DNA of 64,000 bases from an uncultured Porphyromonadaceae bacterium (GTDB lineage Bacteria; Bacteroidota; Bacteroidia; Bacteroidales; Muribaculaceae), in assembly GCA_900540625.1 (NCBI GenBank), contig UQGP01000001.1, positions 1 to 64,000 of the forward strand, read 5' to 3'. Position 1 is the stretch's first letter, and the number at the start of each line of letters is the position of its first letter. The notes beneath the pieces were generated by a model. It had not been told where the DNA came from. It was given only the letters and a program-made list of their open reading frames with translations, and searched no databases. Made by a program: the position numbers and the translations under genes. Positions 28,385 to 38,452 of this stretch are shown here, in pieces.

Positions 28385-30820
28385 CTATCGCAGGAAAGTA
28401 GGTGCCGGGAGATAGAATCCGAAGCTGAGTCCGACATTCCAATTCTTGGAGCCATCACCGGTGACATAATTGACGTATCCGGCAATGGTGGCAAAGGGCA
28501 GAGCATAAGACAATTGCGCCTCGCCAAAAAATTGTATGCCATCAAACCATCCTCCCTGGCGCGAGCCCAGCCCGTCACCGCGAGTGCCTATATCGGTCTG
28601 CTCGATAGGACGCAAAGGTGCAAAAACGTTGGCCACGACACGTGCCGACAGAGCGCTGTTGACCTTGTAGACAGGCACCAGACCGGCCGCAAGATAGGAC
28701 GTAGCGCGTAGTGTGGGGTTGAACACTCCGGCAGTAGAGGCCGTCGGCACAAAGGCCGGTGCATCAGATATATCGGCGCTGTAAATGCCGGTGAGCTTAC
28801 GCGTAGACAGAAGCATATCACCGGTCAGGCCCAATGAGAAATGGCGTCCCATAGGCCAATAATTGGCTGTACGGATGCCCAGTTGGATCCATCGAGGCGA
28901 TGTTTCGCGGTCGCCGTAGCCCAGTATGCCGTCATAACTGTCATACCATTGGTGTCCGAGTACGCCCATAGCGCATAAATCGTACGAGCTGCCTTCGGTG
29001 GGATACTGAATATTATCCAATGAATTGGACGTGAAGCGTACCAACGCTTGACCGAGACTGTAGGTGGAGCGATCGCGACCGATATTGTCCATATCGCTAC
29101 CCAGGCCCGACCCCTGACGAAGCATATTGCGGTAGAAGGACGAACGCAGGTAGCCGTAGCCTACCCCAAAGCTTAAGCGACCGCGACGCGTGGCGGCAAA
29201 ATCCCAATGCAGACGAGCCATATATTCGCTGTGGATGTTGAAGGTCGGAGCATCTGTCTGATAGAACAAGTGTTCGCTTTCGTAATACTTGCTTCGCGAA
29301 GCCACGGCATCCAATCCCAATGTCGAAGGTACGGCGCTTTTGAGCACCAGCGAGGTCTTGGCATGCGCCGCAAGGTAACTCTGGCCAAGCCAAGCGTCCA
29401 GTCCGGCGTTGACGCCCGAATAGCTCATGGTCTTGTAATCTATCTCGGCAAAGATGTAATTATTGGTCGAAGATGTCAGATAGCCCCCTACCCCGATATT
29501 GATATTATTGCGTACAGCGGCCCGAAGATCCATAGCAAAAAGCCCGGTACTGTCGTTGTAGATTGCATGCGGCGACAAGTCACGCAAGCGTCCGAGCGAA
29601 ATCGCTCGGTAAAAGGCCTCACGGGCGCGGTCTACGCTTATAGTATCCGCATTTGCGCCATCGTGATGACGACCGCGGAAGACATATTCGATATACGCAT
29701 TTTGGCGCGGCGTACCGCCACTGACGCTGATGCTGTCAAAGCACAACTCGGGGGTGGCTGCCTTGAAGGCCATACGTCGGGTCTGACGGGCCACTGCCGG
29801 AACACGCGTATGTATTCGTCCTTTTATCGAATCCATCATAGACATGGCCGTATCGTAGCCTATGCGATATATCTGCCAGGCTTTTTCCCAGTCCAGCAGT
29901 CCGAAATTGTGCAGGTCCACTTTGACCTTGACGCCACGTGCCGGATCCATAGAGTAGTCTTGCTGATGCATCACCAATTTATCTATCTGATCCATAAGCG
30001 AAGTTTGCGGTCCGGTAGCAGGTGTGGAAACGTCCACGCCCACCATAATATCCGGTGCAAAATCGGTACTCATAACGTCCACCGGGAAGTTGTCGAAAAT
30101 GCCGCCGTCATACAGCAACCGCCCGTTCACACGTATGGGCTGAAACACTATGGGGAAGGTCATCGATGTGCGGATGGCATCACCGAGACTACCGCCCGAG
30201 TGCACCACCTTATGCTGGGCTTCCACATCGGAAGCCACACATCGGAAGGGAACAAATAATCGGTCAAAATTGCCGCCGCACTGCGCCGTATAGGGCGCAA
30301 ACAATTCCATGAAAGCGAAGTTCATAGGCAGCGGCGAAATAAGCGAGGCTGCCACCGAAGAGTGACGTGCCGTGCTATCGCCGGGCGCCACAGGAATGGT
30401 GAGCATGGACGATGTCGGCTCGTCTCGACTGAAGTAATAGACGTATGCCGGATCGGTCTTTCCCGAACTCCAATATGAAAATCCGGGACTCGTGAGCAGT
30501 TCCATCATTTCTTGCGGCGTATATCCGGCTGCATACAGACCGCCGACGATGGCACCCATACTGGTGCCGGACACGTAGTCTATAGGTATATCGTTTTCTT
30601 CCAAAGCCTGTATCACGCCTATATGAGCTATGCCCTTGGCACCGCCGCCGCTGAGGACAAGTCCCACGGCCTGACGCGAGGTATCGGATGATGTCGAGGG
30701 AACACCCTGCATCGGCGCCGATGCGCCATACATAGCGGTCCAAACGCCGACAAGGCAAGCGGCGATGCCGATGCGCATTGCCGTATATTTCAACGATATG
30801 TGTCTTTTTGCTTTTTGCAT
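28385..30820 (-). CDS. Patatin-like phospholipase fused to an outer-membrane barrel domain
   Basis: An 811-residue exported protein. After a signal segment (MRIGIAACLVGVWTAMYGA) comes a patatin hydrolase: oxyanion-hole GGGAKG at about 58-63, nucleophile GTSMG (S87) and the acid in YDGGIFDNFP. A POTRA-like linker follows, and the C-terminal half is a BamA/TamA-like barrel with alternating aromatic strands. It fits the PlpD-like type V secretion/patatin-bamA plan (type Vd), where the barrel holds or secretes the lipase. I use ATG 30820; the longer frame upstream crosses the promoter. Confidence 0.88.
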   Translation of the reverse strand: MQKAKRHISLKYTAMRIGIAACLVGVWTAMYGASAPMQGVPSTSSDTSRQAVGLVLSGGGAKGIAHIGVIQALEENDIPIDYVSGTSMGAIVGGLYAAGYTPQEMMELLTSPGFSYWSSGKTDPAYVYYFSRDEPTSSMLTIPVAPGDSTARHSSVAASLISPLPMNFAFMELFAPYTAQCGGNFDRLFVPFRCVASDVEAQHKVVHSGGSLGDAIRTSMTFPIVFQPIRVNGRLLYDGGIFDNFPVDVMSTDFAPDIMVGVDVSTPATGPQTSLMDQIDKLVMHQQDYSMDPARGVKVKVDLHNFGLLDWEKAWQIYRIGYDTAMSMMDSIKGRIHTRVPAVARQTRRMAFKAATPELCFDSISVSGGTPRQNAYIEYVFRGRHHDGANADTISVDRAREAFYRAISLGRLRDLSPHAIYNDSTGLFAMDLRAAVRNNINIGVGGYLTSSTNNYIFAEIDYKTMSYSGVNAGLDAWLGQSYLAAHAKTSLVLKSAVPSTLGLDAVASRSKYYESEHLFYQTDAPTFNIHSEYMARLHWDFAATRRGRLSFGVGYGYLRSSFYRNMLRQGSGLGSDMDNIGRDRSTYSLGQALVRFTSNSLDNIQYPTEGSSYDLCAMGVLGHQWYDSYDGILGYGDRETSPRWIQLGIRTANYWPMGRHFSLGLTGDMLLSTRKLTGIYSADISDAPAFVPTASTAGVFNPTLRATSYLAAGLVPVYKVNSALSARVVANVFAPLRPIEQTDIGTRGDGLGSRQGGWFDGIQFFGEAQLSYALPFATIAGYVNYVTGDGSKNWNVGLSFGFYLPAPTFLR

Positions 30821-30847
30821 CTGTAGTCGTATGTTTCTATTCGGATG

Positions 30848-30878
30848 CAAAGGTACATTTTTCCGCCGTAAAGGGCAA
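30848..30878 (-). promoter_or_regulatory. Promoter for the patatin-barrel gene
   Basis: Minus-strand TTG (30878-30876), 20-bp spacer and TACCTTTG (30855-30848) lie 28 bp before the start at 30820. Confidence 0.7.
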
Positions 30879-30956
30879 CACCCGACAGCACGGGGCGAGA
30901 CCATCGTATGCTATTTACTGCGACATCGCAATAGATTGGACGTCATGGTACACGTC

Positions 30957-32957
30957 TCAACACCCTGATTTAGGCATAGCGTCTACGTGCATACGACATT
31001 CGGCACAGTCAAAGGTCAGGCGAAGCAGTTCCACGGAGGCAGACACGGTCTCGGAAATCGGACGCAGATACAACTGTCGCGGTAATTGCGTCCCTTCGGG
31101 CGTGCGCAGACATGCACCCATCTCGCGACGCAGACAGTAACGGCAAGTCATCACTCGCACCGGGCGTGTGCCGTCCGGCATATCTATCTCCATAGCGGGC
31201 TCGATTTGGGCAGCACCGTGTGCCTTGTAAAACTCGCGTGCCCGATCATTAGCCACATTATCGTGGAAAGTCAAGTTCCTACCCTCCAAAGCATTGACGT
31301 CAGCCGTATCGGCACGTCGAGTTTCGATGGGACGCACGGCGGCCGCATCGCGTTCCTGCATTTCGAGAGCATGGCGACGTAATGCCGTAAGAGCTTTGGC
31401 CGGGACAAATTCGTCGGAATCCAAAGCATCTTCCAGGCCCGCGAGTGTGTATATCGTATCTCCAAGACGAGACATAAGTGAGGCTCGTACAGTGTCTTGC
31501 GGTGTACGTGCCTGCTGACGCGGCACTTCGTCAAGTACGGCTGTAACGGCGGCCGATCGTCCGCTGTCTTTCACGTCCAAGGCAATGCGGTTGTCGTCAA
31601 TGCGGCGCAGCGACATAGTGATGGGGATGCGGCGCTCGGCACCGCGAGCAAGTGCGTCTTCGAAGGCTTTGTCGTAATTGCGGTAAAGCACCGTACCGAT
31701 GCGTAGCGGTTCGACAGGTCCGGCAGGGAAAATCGTCGATGAATCCGAGCTGACACGATTGACTCGAAATCCGCGATATTCGCGATTGTCATCGAAGTAT
31801 CCAAGTCCGTCACCGTTGGCGAGGGGAACGTCTGTATGTACCCGTATGCCCGGTCCACGGCCTCCGGCGACACGAGCTACCGGAACTCCTACAAATTTAG
31901 GGGTATCCCAAGAGGCGGTTTCGCCCTTGCCGGGCATAGTGCCGTCAATAAAGTATCTTGTAAAGCCGCGGTTGAATGCACGCATTACATCGGGCTCGAA
32001 AGCCGGCACTGAAATTCCGGCCGAAGCACGACGATAGCGACCGTTCGAGGCGGCGATGACCGCATCCAAAGCCTGCGAATAGGCGGCCGTCACATTGGCC
32101 ACGTATGATGCACTCTTAAGGCGTCCTTCGATTTTGAACGAGGAGATGCCGGCATCGGCCATGGCTGCGAGGTCACTCATACGATTGAGGTCGCGTAACG
32201 ACAGCAGGTGCCGCCCTTGTATCAGGACCCGGCCTTCATCATCCACCAAATCATAAGGCAAGCGACACATTTGGGCGCAGCAACCGCGATTGGCGCTACG
32301 GCCGCCGGCAACAAGACTGGCACGGCAATCGCCGCTGTAGCACACGCATAATGCGCCGTGTACAAAGGCCTCGAGTGAAGTACCTCGCGGCACTTCTTGT
32401 GCATAACGACGGATATCTTCCAAGGATAATTCGCGCGGTAGCACTATCTGACCGAATCCGGCCTGAGCCAGAAAACGCGCTTTCTGCGGCGTACGTATGT
32501 CGCACTGCGTGCTGGCGTGCAGCGCTATAGGAGGTAAGTCCATACGCAGCAACGACATATCTTGTACGATAAGGGCATCCACGCCTGCACGGTAGAGTTC
32601 CCACACCATACGTTGCACGTCATCCAACTCGTCGTCATATATTATTGTATTGACGGTCACGTAGATGCGAGCAGCATAACGATGAGCATATTGGCAGGCG
32701 CGGCGAATATCTTCTATGCTGTTGGCCGCCGCAGCCCTTGCGCCATGCGAAGGAGCGCCCATATACACGGCGTCCGCGCCGTGGTCTATGGCGACAATGG
32801 CCGTATCGGCATCACGCGCCGGAGCCAAAAGTTGCAGCGACCTCGGTGTCGCTTCCGCCGACCGAGAGAGCGCGGCTACGTCCTTGGCCGGGGAGTCATT
32901 CGCGGAGTGTTCGGCGCTGTCCGACTTCGTAGTTTGGGCTGATTGTATATGGCTCAT
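30957..32957 (-). CDS. U32 family peptidase / RlhA-TrhP-like protein
   Basis: A 666-residue member of the U32 family. The central signature with clustered cysteines is CVCYSGDCRASL followed by RSANRGCCAQMCRLPYDL (about residues 205-240). The C-terminal third is the extra region seen in longer family members, with further cysteines (CRYCLRREMGAC and CAECRMH). Several U32 proteins are now linked to tRNA or rRNA hydroxylation with an iron-sulfur cluster rather than proteolysis. Its start overlaps the flavin reductase stop by 4 bp. Confidence 0.88.
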   Translation of the reverse strand: MSHIQSAQTTKSDSAEHSANDSPAKDVAALSRSAEATPRSLQLLAPARDADTAIVAIDHGADAVYMGAPSHGARAAAANSIEDIRRACQYAHRYAARIYVTVNTIIYDDELDDVQRMVWELYRAGVDALIVQDMSLLRMDLPPIALHASTQCDIRTPQKARFLAQAGFGQIVLPRELSLEDIRRYAQEVPRGTSLEAFVHGALCVCYSGDCRASLVAGGRSANRGCCAQMCRLPYDLVDDEGRVLIQGRHLLSLRDLNRMSDLAAMADAGISSFKIEGRLKSASYVANVTAAYSQALDAVIAASNGRYRRASAGISVPAFEPDVMRAFNRGFTRYFIDGTMPGKGETASWDTPKFVGVPVARVAGGRGPGIRVHTDVPLANGDGLGYFDDNREYRGFRVNRVSSDSSTIFPAGPVEPLRIGTVLYRNYDKAFEDALARGAERRIPITMSLRRIDDNRIALDVKDSGRSAAVTAVLDEVPRQQARTPQDTVRASLMSRLGDTIYTLAGLEDALDSDEFVPAKALTALRRHALEMQERDAAAVRPIETRRADTADVNALEGRNLTFHDNVANDRAREFYKAHGAAQIEPAMEIDMPDGTRPVRVMTCRYCLRREMGACLRTPEGTQLPRQLYLRPISETVSASVELLRLTFDCAECRMHVDAMPKSGC

Positions 32958-33517
32958 TTTTTCTTTTTGACTGAAAAGCCGAAGAACCCGATATTGCGTC
33001 CCATAGCGTAGTACTTGCCATGGCAGTAGACAAGCATTTCGAGACGCCCCATATCCAGCGCTCCGGTGGCCGGGTCGATATATGCGTCATCGGCCAATAC
33101 GTCCAGGACCTCGGCAATGAATAGGTCGTGCGTACCCAGATGCATGATATCTCGCACACGGCACTCGATGCTCACGGGGCTTTCGGCCACGCAGGGACAT
33201 GCAACGGCCACGCCCGGAGCACGTGTGAGCGAGCACGCGGCCCATTTGTCCTGATCGCGTCCCGAACGCACGCCGCAGTAGTCGGTGGCGCGTGCCATAT
33301 CAGCGGTGGTCAGATTGACGGTAAACTCCATACTTTCCTTAATCAGACCGTAGGAGTAGCGGCAGGGGCGTACCGAAATGGAAAGCATCGCCGGGTCGGA
33401 GCATATCGTCCCGGTCCAGGCTACGGTGAATAGATTGTTTCGGTCGGCATTGCCACAGCTGACCAATACTGCAGGCACGGGATTGAGCATTGTCCCGGCA
33501 CGCCATACTTGCTTCAC
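32954..33517 (-). CDS. Flavin reductase family protein
   Basis: A 187-residue FMN-binding split-barrel protein (N-terminal MLNPVPAVLVSCGNADRNN, AWTGTICSDPAMLSISVRP, FTVNLTT). Family members reduce flavin with NAD(P)H or bind FMN as small oxidoreductases. It overlaps pyrI upstream by 4 bp and the U32 gene downstream by 4 bp, so translation of pyrI, this gene and U32 is coupled. A direct link to pyrimidine synthesis is not established. Confidence 0.85.
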   Translation of the reverse strand: MKQVWRAGTMLNPVPAVLVSCGNADRNNLFTVAWTGTICSDPAMLSISVRPCRYSYGLIKESMEFTVNLTTADMARATDYCGVRSGRDQDKWAACSLTRAPGVAVACPCVAESPVSIECRVRDIMHLGTHDLFIAEVLDVLADDAYIDPATGALDMGRLEMLVYCHGKYYAMGRNIGFFGFSVKKKK

Positions 33518-33975
33518 AATATATGTGCGTCCTTGCCTGCGACGCTACAGGTGCAATAGTGACAACTGATGACCACCGGGTCGCGTGATACGACATGGAA
33601 GTGGGTGTCCATAGGCTCGTTGTTGGTGATGCATTTGGGATTGGCGCAACGTACAATGCCTATAATATCATCCGAGAGGGTGACAGGACGTTTTTCGACG
33701 ACCTCGTAGTCGCGTATGATATTGACCACGGCCGTAGGTGCGAATAGGGCTATACGGTCCAGTTCGTCTTGTGAAAATTCGACGTCCGCAACCTTGATGA
33801 TGCCTTTTCGCCCGAGTTTGCTACTTTGCAGATTGTAGCCGATGGTGACGTATTTGTCCATGGACTCGATGCCGAGCACGCGCACGGCCTTGAAGAGCGC
33901 TGCCGACGGTATATGGTCGATGACGGTGCCGTTGCGCAGGGCGGCTACGGCAAGTTCTTTTTTATCGCAAGTCAT
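33514..33975 (-). CDS. pyrI: Aspartate carbamoyltransferase regulatory subunit
   Basis: A 153-residue PyrI. The N-terminal nucleotide-binding domain (ALRNGTVIDHIPSAALFKAV) binds CTP/ATP effectors. The C-terminal zinc domain has four cysteines in CANPKC and CHYC, the last pair near the end. The final dozen residues (TCSVAGKDAHIL) extend slightly beyond usual. It pairs with pyrB 29 bp upstream to form the allosteric ATCase. Confidence 0.95.
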   Translation of the reverse strand: MTCDKKELAVAALRNGTVIDHIPSAALFKAVRVLGIESMDKYVTIGYNLQSSKLGRKGIIKVADVEFSQDELDRIALFAPTAVVNIIRDYEVVEKRPVTLSDDIIGIVRCANPKCITNNEPMDTHFHVVSRDPVVISCHYCTCSVAGKDAHIL

Positions 33976-34004
33976 AGTGTGTTCTGTTATTTGGAAATCT
34001 GTAT

Positions 34005-34928
34005 TCAGATATCGGCCGGATCTATGCCCAGTGCGCGGCAGATGATGGCTTGACGCGCATACAAGCCGTTGCGAGCCTGTTCAAAGTAATATGCGTGAGG
34101 GTTGTCGTCGACGTCACGGTCTATCTCGCCCACGCGAGGCAGCGGGTGCAGGATGCGCATATTCGGACGTGCGCCCTCAAGCATTGAGGCTTTGAGCGTG
34201 TAGCAGTTCTTGACACGTTCATATTCCATAATATCGGTAAATCGTTCGCGCTGAACTCGTGTCATATATATGATATCGCTGTTCTGTATCACCTCGGGCG
34301 AGAAGTCTGTATGCTCGCTGTAGCGTATGCCGTGAGTGCGGCAGAATTCGGTGTACTGCGCCGGCATCTGCAATTCGGGACACGCGACAAAGCGGAAGCG
34401 GCTGTCAAACCAGCGCATGGCTTGGAGCATCGAATGCACAGTGCGTCCGTACTTTAGGTCGCCCACAAGTGTTATGTCGAGGTCGTCGAGACGTCCTTGG
34501 GTCTTGTATATGGAATAGAGGTCGAGCATGGTCTGCGAAGGATGCTGGTTGGCACCGTCACCGGCATTGATGACGGGGACATCCGTAACTTCGGAAGCAT
34601 AACGCGCCGCCCCTTCGAGGTGATGGCGCATAATGATCAGGTCGACATAATTGGACACCATCTTGATGGTATCCTTGAGAGTCTCACCCTTGGAGGTGGA
34701 GGTGTTGGCTGCATCGCTAAACCCGATGACACGTCCGCCAAGACGATTGACGGCGGTCTCGAAGCTAAGACGCGTGCGCGTGGAAGGCTCAAAAAACAAC
34801 GTGGCCACGACACGACCTTCCAGCAGTCGCCGGTTAGGATTACGTTCAAAGCACGCGGCCTGTTCCAGCAGCGTCATAATCTCGTCGCGGCCGATGTCGG
34901 AGATTGATACAAGACTACGCATATTCAT
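34005..34928 (-). CDS. pyrB: Aspartate carbamoyltransferase catalytic subunit
   Basis: A 307-residue catalytic ATCase chain, committing carbamoyl phosphate and aspartate to pyrimidine synthesis. The carbamoyl-phosphate loop [13 protein letters not shown] (about residues 49-61) and the motif [14 protein letters not shown] are intact, as is MTRVQRERF. It starts the pyrB-pyrI-flavin reductase-U32 operon. Confidence 0.96.
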   Translation of the reverse strand: MNMRSLVSISDIGRDEIMTLLEQAACFERNPNRRLLEGRVVATLFFEPSTRTRLSFETAVNRLGGRVIGFSDAANTSTSKGETLKDTIKMVSNYVDLIIMRHHLEGAARYASEVTDVPVINAGDGANQHPSQTMLDLYSIYKTQGRLDDLDITLVGDLKYGRTVHSMLQAMRWFDSRFRFVACPELQMPAQYTEFCRTHGIRYSEHTDFSPEVIQNSDIIYMTRVQRERFTDIMEYERVKNCYTLKASMLEGARPNMRILHPLPRVGEIDRDVDDNPHAYYFEQARNGLYARQAIICRALGIDPADI

Positions 34929-35050
34929 TGTTCGGTATATTATGAGATTGATGATGGATTCGTTGCCGTTGCCGGGCTCGGTGGCTTCAAGACTGTTAAC
35001 GTCTTTTGTGCGCCTTGCACCTTCGGGATATGTCCGCCATTACGCATTAC

Positions 35051-36634
35051 TCAAAAGTCTGCATCGGGCATGGGGCCGCCCAGAGGATCGTTGCCGCCTA
35101 CAGTGGGACCTGACGATGAAGCCGACGGGGGTATCACTCCGGCGGAAGGAGTCGAGCTCACGGGTACCGCTGCGCCATTGTTCAGCGATGATTCCACGGA
35201 GTCGATATGGGTGACCGGGCGGTCTTCGTTAAGGTTTTCGAAGCGTGCAAAACGTTTGCGGAATCGCAGTTCGATATCGTCCACCGAGCCGCTACGGTGC
35301 TTGGCTACAATAAATTCGGCCAAGTCGCGAATGTCGCGGCCGTTGGCGTCGGTATCGCTATGCAAGTAGTACTCGGGGCGGTGTATGAAGCATACAATGT
35401 CGGCATCTTGTTCGATGGCGCCGGATTCGCGGAGGTCGCTCAATTGCGGTCGCTTGCCGTCCGTACGGTTTTCGACGCTACGGTTGAGCTGCGACAACGC
35501 TACTATGGGTATATCGAGTTCCTTGGCCAACTGCTTGAGCGAGCGCGATATCATACTGACTTCCTGTTCGCGCGAACCGAATTTCATTCCGGAGGCGTTC
35601 ATCAGCTGCAAGTAGTCGATGATAATCATCTTGACTTGGTGCTCGCGGACAAGGCGGCGAGCCTTGGTGCGCAATTCGAAGATACTCAATGATGGAGTAT
35701 CGTCAATGTATAGCGGCGCTCCGTTGAGGTTTTTGATGCGAGCCAGCAATTGTTCCCATTCCATAGGGGTGAGCTGTCCGCTCTTGATTTTGGAGCCGTC
35801 GATTTCGCAGACATTGGATATAAGACGGTTGACCAATTGTAGGTTGGACATTTCGAGCGAGAACACGGCTATGGGGGTGTTGTAGTTGATAGCCATATTC
35901 TTGGCCATAGAGAGGACAAAGGCTGTCTTACCCATGGCCGGACGCGCGGCGATGATGATAAGGTCGGAATTTTGCCATCCGGAAGTAAGCTTGTCCAGGT
36001 CGTGAAATCCGCTTTCAAGGCCCGAAAGGCCGGACGTACGGTTGGCCGCACTCTGTATCTGATTGAGAGCCTGGGTAATGACCGGGTCTATCTGGGTAAC
36101 ATCTTTTTTGACATTACGTTGCGAGATTTCGAAGAGGCGTCCTTCGGCTTCCTGCAACAGATCATCGACATCGTTGGTCTCGTCGTATGCCTTGCCTTCG
36201 ATATTGGCTGCGAAGTTGATAAGTTCGCGCGCCAAGTATTTCTGTGCGACGATGCGTGCGTGATACTCGACGTGAGCGGCCGAGGTGATGCACGCCGTCA
36301 GTTCGGCGATATAGGCGGGACCGCCCACTTTGTCGAGGGTGTCGTTGGCGCGTAATTGCTCGATTACGGTAAGCATGTCTATGGGCTTCTGCGCCGCTGC
36401 GAGGGTCTGTATGGCCTCATAGACCATCTGGTGTTCGGGTTCGTAGAAGCTCTCGGGCTTAAGGAGGTCGCAGATCGTGGTATAGGCATCCTTTTCGAGC
36501 ATCATAGCGCCCAATACGGCCTGCTCGAGCTCTTTGTCGCGCGGCACTATACGCCCTGCCGTGTCCTTGGGGCGGTCGTCGTTGCGGTTGTTGCGGTATC
36601 CGCCTTTGCTATATCTGTTTTCGTTGTTGTCCAT
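35051..36634 (-). CDS. dnaB: Replicative DNA helicase
   Basis: A 527-residue hexameric helicase. The N-terminal helical domain spans about residues 35-130. The RecA-like motor carries Walker A RPAMGKTAF (K236 region), Walker B-type MIIIDYLQLM and the arginine-finger loop SRSLKQLAKELDIPIVALSQLNR. There is no intein. The extra Gly/Ser/Pro-rich tail of ~45 residues is low complexity. A minus-strand -7 box TAACTTTG lies at 36711-36718, about 75 bp upstream. Confidence 0.96.
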   Translation of the reverse strand: MDNNENRYSKGGYRNNRNDDRPKDTAGRIVPRDKELEQAVLGAMMLEKDAYTTICDLLKPESFYEPEHQMVYEAIQTLAAAQKPIDMLTVIEQLRANDTLDKVGGPAYIAELTACITSAAHVEYHARIVAQKYLARELINFAANIEGKAYDETNDVDDLLQEAEGRLFEISQRNVKKDVTQIDPVITQALNQIQSAANRTSGLSGLESGFHDLDKLTSGWQNSDLIIIAARPAMGKTAFVLSMAKNMAINYNTPIAVFSLEMSNLQLVNRLISNVCEIDGSKIKSGQLTPMEWEQLLARIKNLNGAPLYIDDTPSLSIFELRTKARRLVREHQVKMIIIDYLQLMNASGMKFGSREQEVSMISRSLKQLAKELDIPIVALSQLNRSVENRTDGKRPQLSDLRESGAIEQDADIVCFIHRPEYYLHSDTDANGRDIRDLAEFIVAKHRSGSVDDIELRFRKRFARFENLNEDRPVTHIDSVESSLNNGAAVPVSSTPSAGVIPPSASSSGPTVGGNDPLGGPMPDADF

Positions 36635-36785
36635 TGTGTTTGCGTTGCTTAGAGAGATTCCCGTTTCGGGTCCGTATTTCGAGCGCTTTTGCGCACATCT
36701 TTTGGCGATACAAAGTTAACGCTAAGTCTGCGGACGCGACGCATATCCGGGCGACTTTTTATGGACATTTTATCAACATCCGCGG

Positions 36786-37175
36786 TCAACATTCGCGTAT
36801 GAGTGTAAGAGCACGCCCCAGCCACGGCTGGGCCATGTCCGCGGGTTTGAGGACGTCTTCGCCGTAAGTCACTATGTCTATGTCTATGGCAACGTCACCA
36901 TGTATATCGGGGCGATGGCGTCCATGTGTATCTTCGTAGTGACGCAGTTCTCGGTGCAACGCTTCGCTGGAGCAGGAACAGGTACCGGTGACGGCAATAT
37001 TGACATAATCAGCCCCCACGCCGGTGTAAGACGGCGCACAAATAGCATCGCTGAAGTGTATGCCGGCGATGATACCACGCAGGTAGTCGCAGGCTTCATT
37101 GACGCGACGCCTGGCATCACGAGCATTGGAGCCTATGGTGAGCAGCACCGGAATATCTTGCGTAGTCGAGTTCAT
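36786..37175 (-). CDS. Short HPPK-like protein (FolK family)
   Basis: A 129-residue protein resembling 6-hydroxymethyl-7,8-dihydropterin pyrophosphokinase: TIGSN at the N-terminus, DYVNIAVTGTCS in the middle, and HRPDIHGDVAIDIDIVTYG matching the Asp-rich Mg/ATP motif (R..x-DIDI). It is shorter than E. coli FolK (~160 residues) and lacks the usual extended C-terminal loop, so activity in folate synthesis is likely but not certain. It starts 6 bp after the end of the metallophosphoesterase gene. Confidence 0.7.
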   Translation of the reverse strand: MNSTTQDIPVLLTIGSNARDARRRVNEACDYLRGIIAGIHFSDAICAPSYTGVGADYVNIAVTGTCSCSSEALHRELRHYEDTHGRHRPDIHGDVAIDIDIVTYGEDVLKPADMAQPWLGRALTLIREC

Positions 37176-37181
37176 CGTAGG

Positions 37182-38375
37182 TTAGAGGTGGCGCGCGCGC
37201 AAGGTTAGCAGTGTGATTTCGGGCGTGGCGCCTATGCGTGCGGGGAAGCCCACGGTGCCGACACCTATATTGACATACAGCATGTGCGCGGGATCCTCAT
37301 CGTAGAGACCTCCCCAATGGCGGTATCGGAATACAGCCGGAGACAGACCCAGCACTTCGATTTGCATGGCGTGGGTGTGACCGCTCAAAGTGAGAGCGAA
37401 TTTTTGCTCATCGTGACGGAGGATGTCACGCTCCCAATGCGCAGGATTATGCGTCAGCAATATCTTGGCCGCACTGTCACTCGGTGTGGGATATGCGGCA
37501 GTCAAGTCTCCATAAGTTGCAAAGGGCGGATCGCCCACATTTTCGACGCCGACCAGCATAAGGCTGTCACCTTGGGCATTGCGCAAGACGTCATATTCGT
37601 TGTTGAGCATCTTCCACCCCATGCGTTTCTGCATGTCCTTGAGTGCCGAGACATCGGCTGCCTTGGCTGCAGCATCGGGCCAATCTTCGTAGTCACCATA
37701 GTCATGGTTGCCCATGATGGAATAGACGCCATAAGAGGCATGCAAACGGGCGAGCACCGGCATAAAGGATTGCAACTCGGCGCTATGGCGATTGACAATA
37801 TCTCCGGTGAACACTATCAGGTCGGGGCGCAAAGCGTTGACTTGGCTTACAATACGTGACACCATGGTGGTATCATCGCCCCAAGTGCCGACATGAAGGT
37901 CGCTAATTTGGGCAATGCGCAACCCGTCGAAGCTTTTAGGCAGCCCCTGCATCGGCACTTCGATATGGCGAACATCTGTCTGCCAACGGCCCCAAAGAGC
38001 TCCATACCACATACCCAGGAATACAATGACTGCGAGGACTGTGCCGACACCCGTGCATACACGGCTGCGACTTCGATGCCACAACATAGGCAGACGCGAC
38101 AAGGCGTCTATTATCACAAAAAGATATTTGGATACGTACACGCTGATATATGCATAAAGCATCCACATCGTGACTCGTAAAACGTCATCGCTGCCTGTAC
38201 GTACCGGCATCAATATTATGGACACAAGCAACAATGCCATAAGTACGGACACAACCAAATGCACATTGGCAAAAACTCGGCGGCGAAGATATGAGCGCAA
38301 CGCCATCCATATATAGGCATCGGCCAGCAGCCCCAATATAAGGGCGGTCACGAGTGTAATCAGTACCAATCGCAT
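37182..38375 (-). CDS. Membrane-anchored metallophosphoesterase
   Basis: A 397-residue protein with about four N-terminal transmembrane helices (residues ~1-140) and a calcineurin-like phosphoesterase domain with the full metal set: ISDLHVG, TGDIVNRH, MGNHDYGDY, THNPAHW and GHTHAMQ. YkuE/LpxH-like relatives act at the inner membrane on lipids or nucleotides. The substrate here is unknown. Confidence 0.88.
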   Translation of the reverse strand: MRLVLITLVTALILGLLADAYIWMALRSYLRRRVFANVHLVVSVLMALLLVSIILMPVRTGSDDVLRVTMWMLYAYISVYVSKYLFVIIDALSRLPMLWHRSRSRVCTGVGTVLAVIVFLGMWYGALWGRWQTDVRHIEVPMQGLPKSFDGLRIAQISDLHVGTWGDDTTMVSRIVSQVNALRPDLIVFTGDIVNRHSAELQSFMPVLARLHASYGVYSIMGNHDYGDYEDWPDAAAKAADVSALKDMQKRMGWKMLNNEYDVLRNAQGDSLMLVGVENVGDPPFATYGDLTAAYPTPSDSAAKILLTHNPAHWERDILRHDEQKFALTLSGHTHAMQIEVLGLSPAVFRYRHWGGLYDEDPAHMLYVNIGVGTVGFPARIGATPEITLLTLRARHL

Positions 38376-38452
38376 ATTCTATTATGTCATTATGGCGTAC
38401 TGTGAGGCTATTTCATAGCCACATTAGTGTTCGTGGTCATTATCGAGGCGGA

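Noticed and set aside
29207..30259. Plus-strand frame of 350 codons opposite the patatin-barrel gene
   Set aside because: Shadow of the real gene; repetitive His/Arg/Ile-rich translation without motifs.
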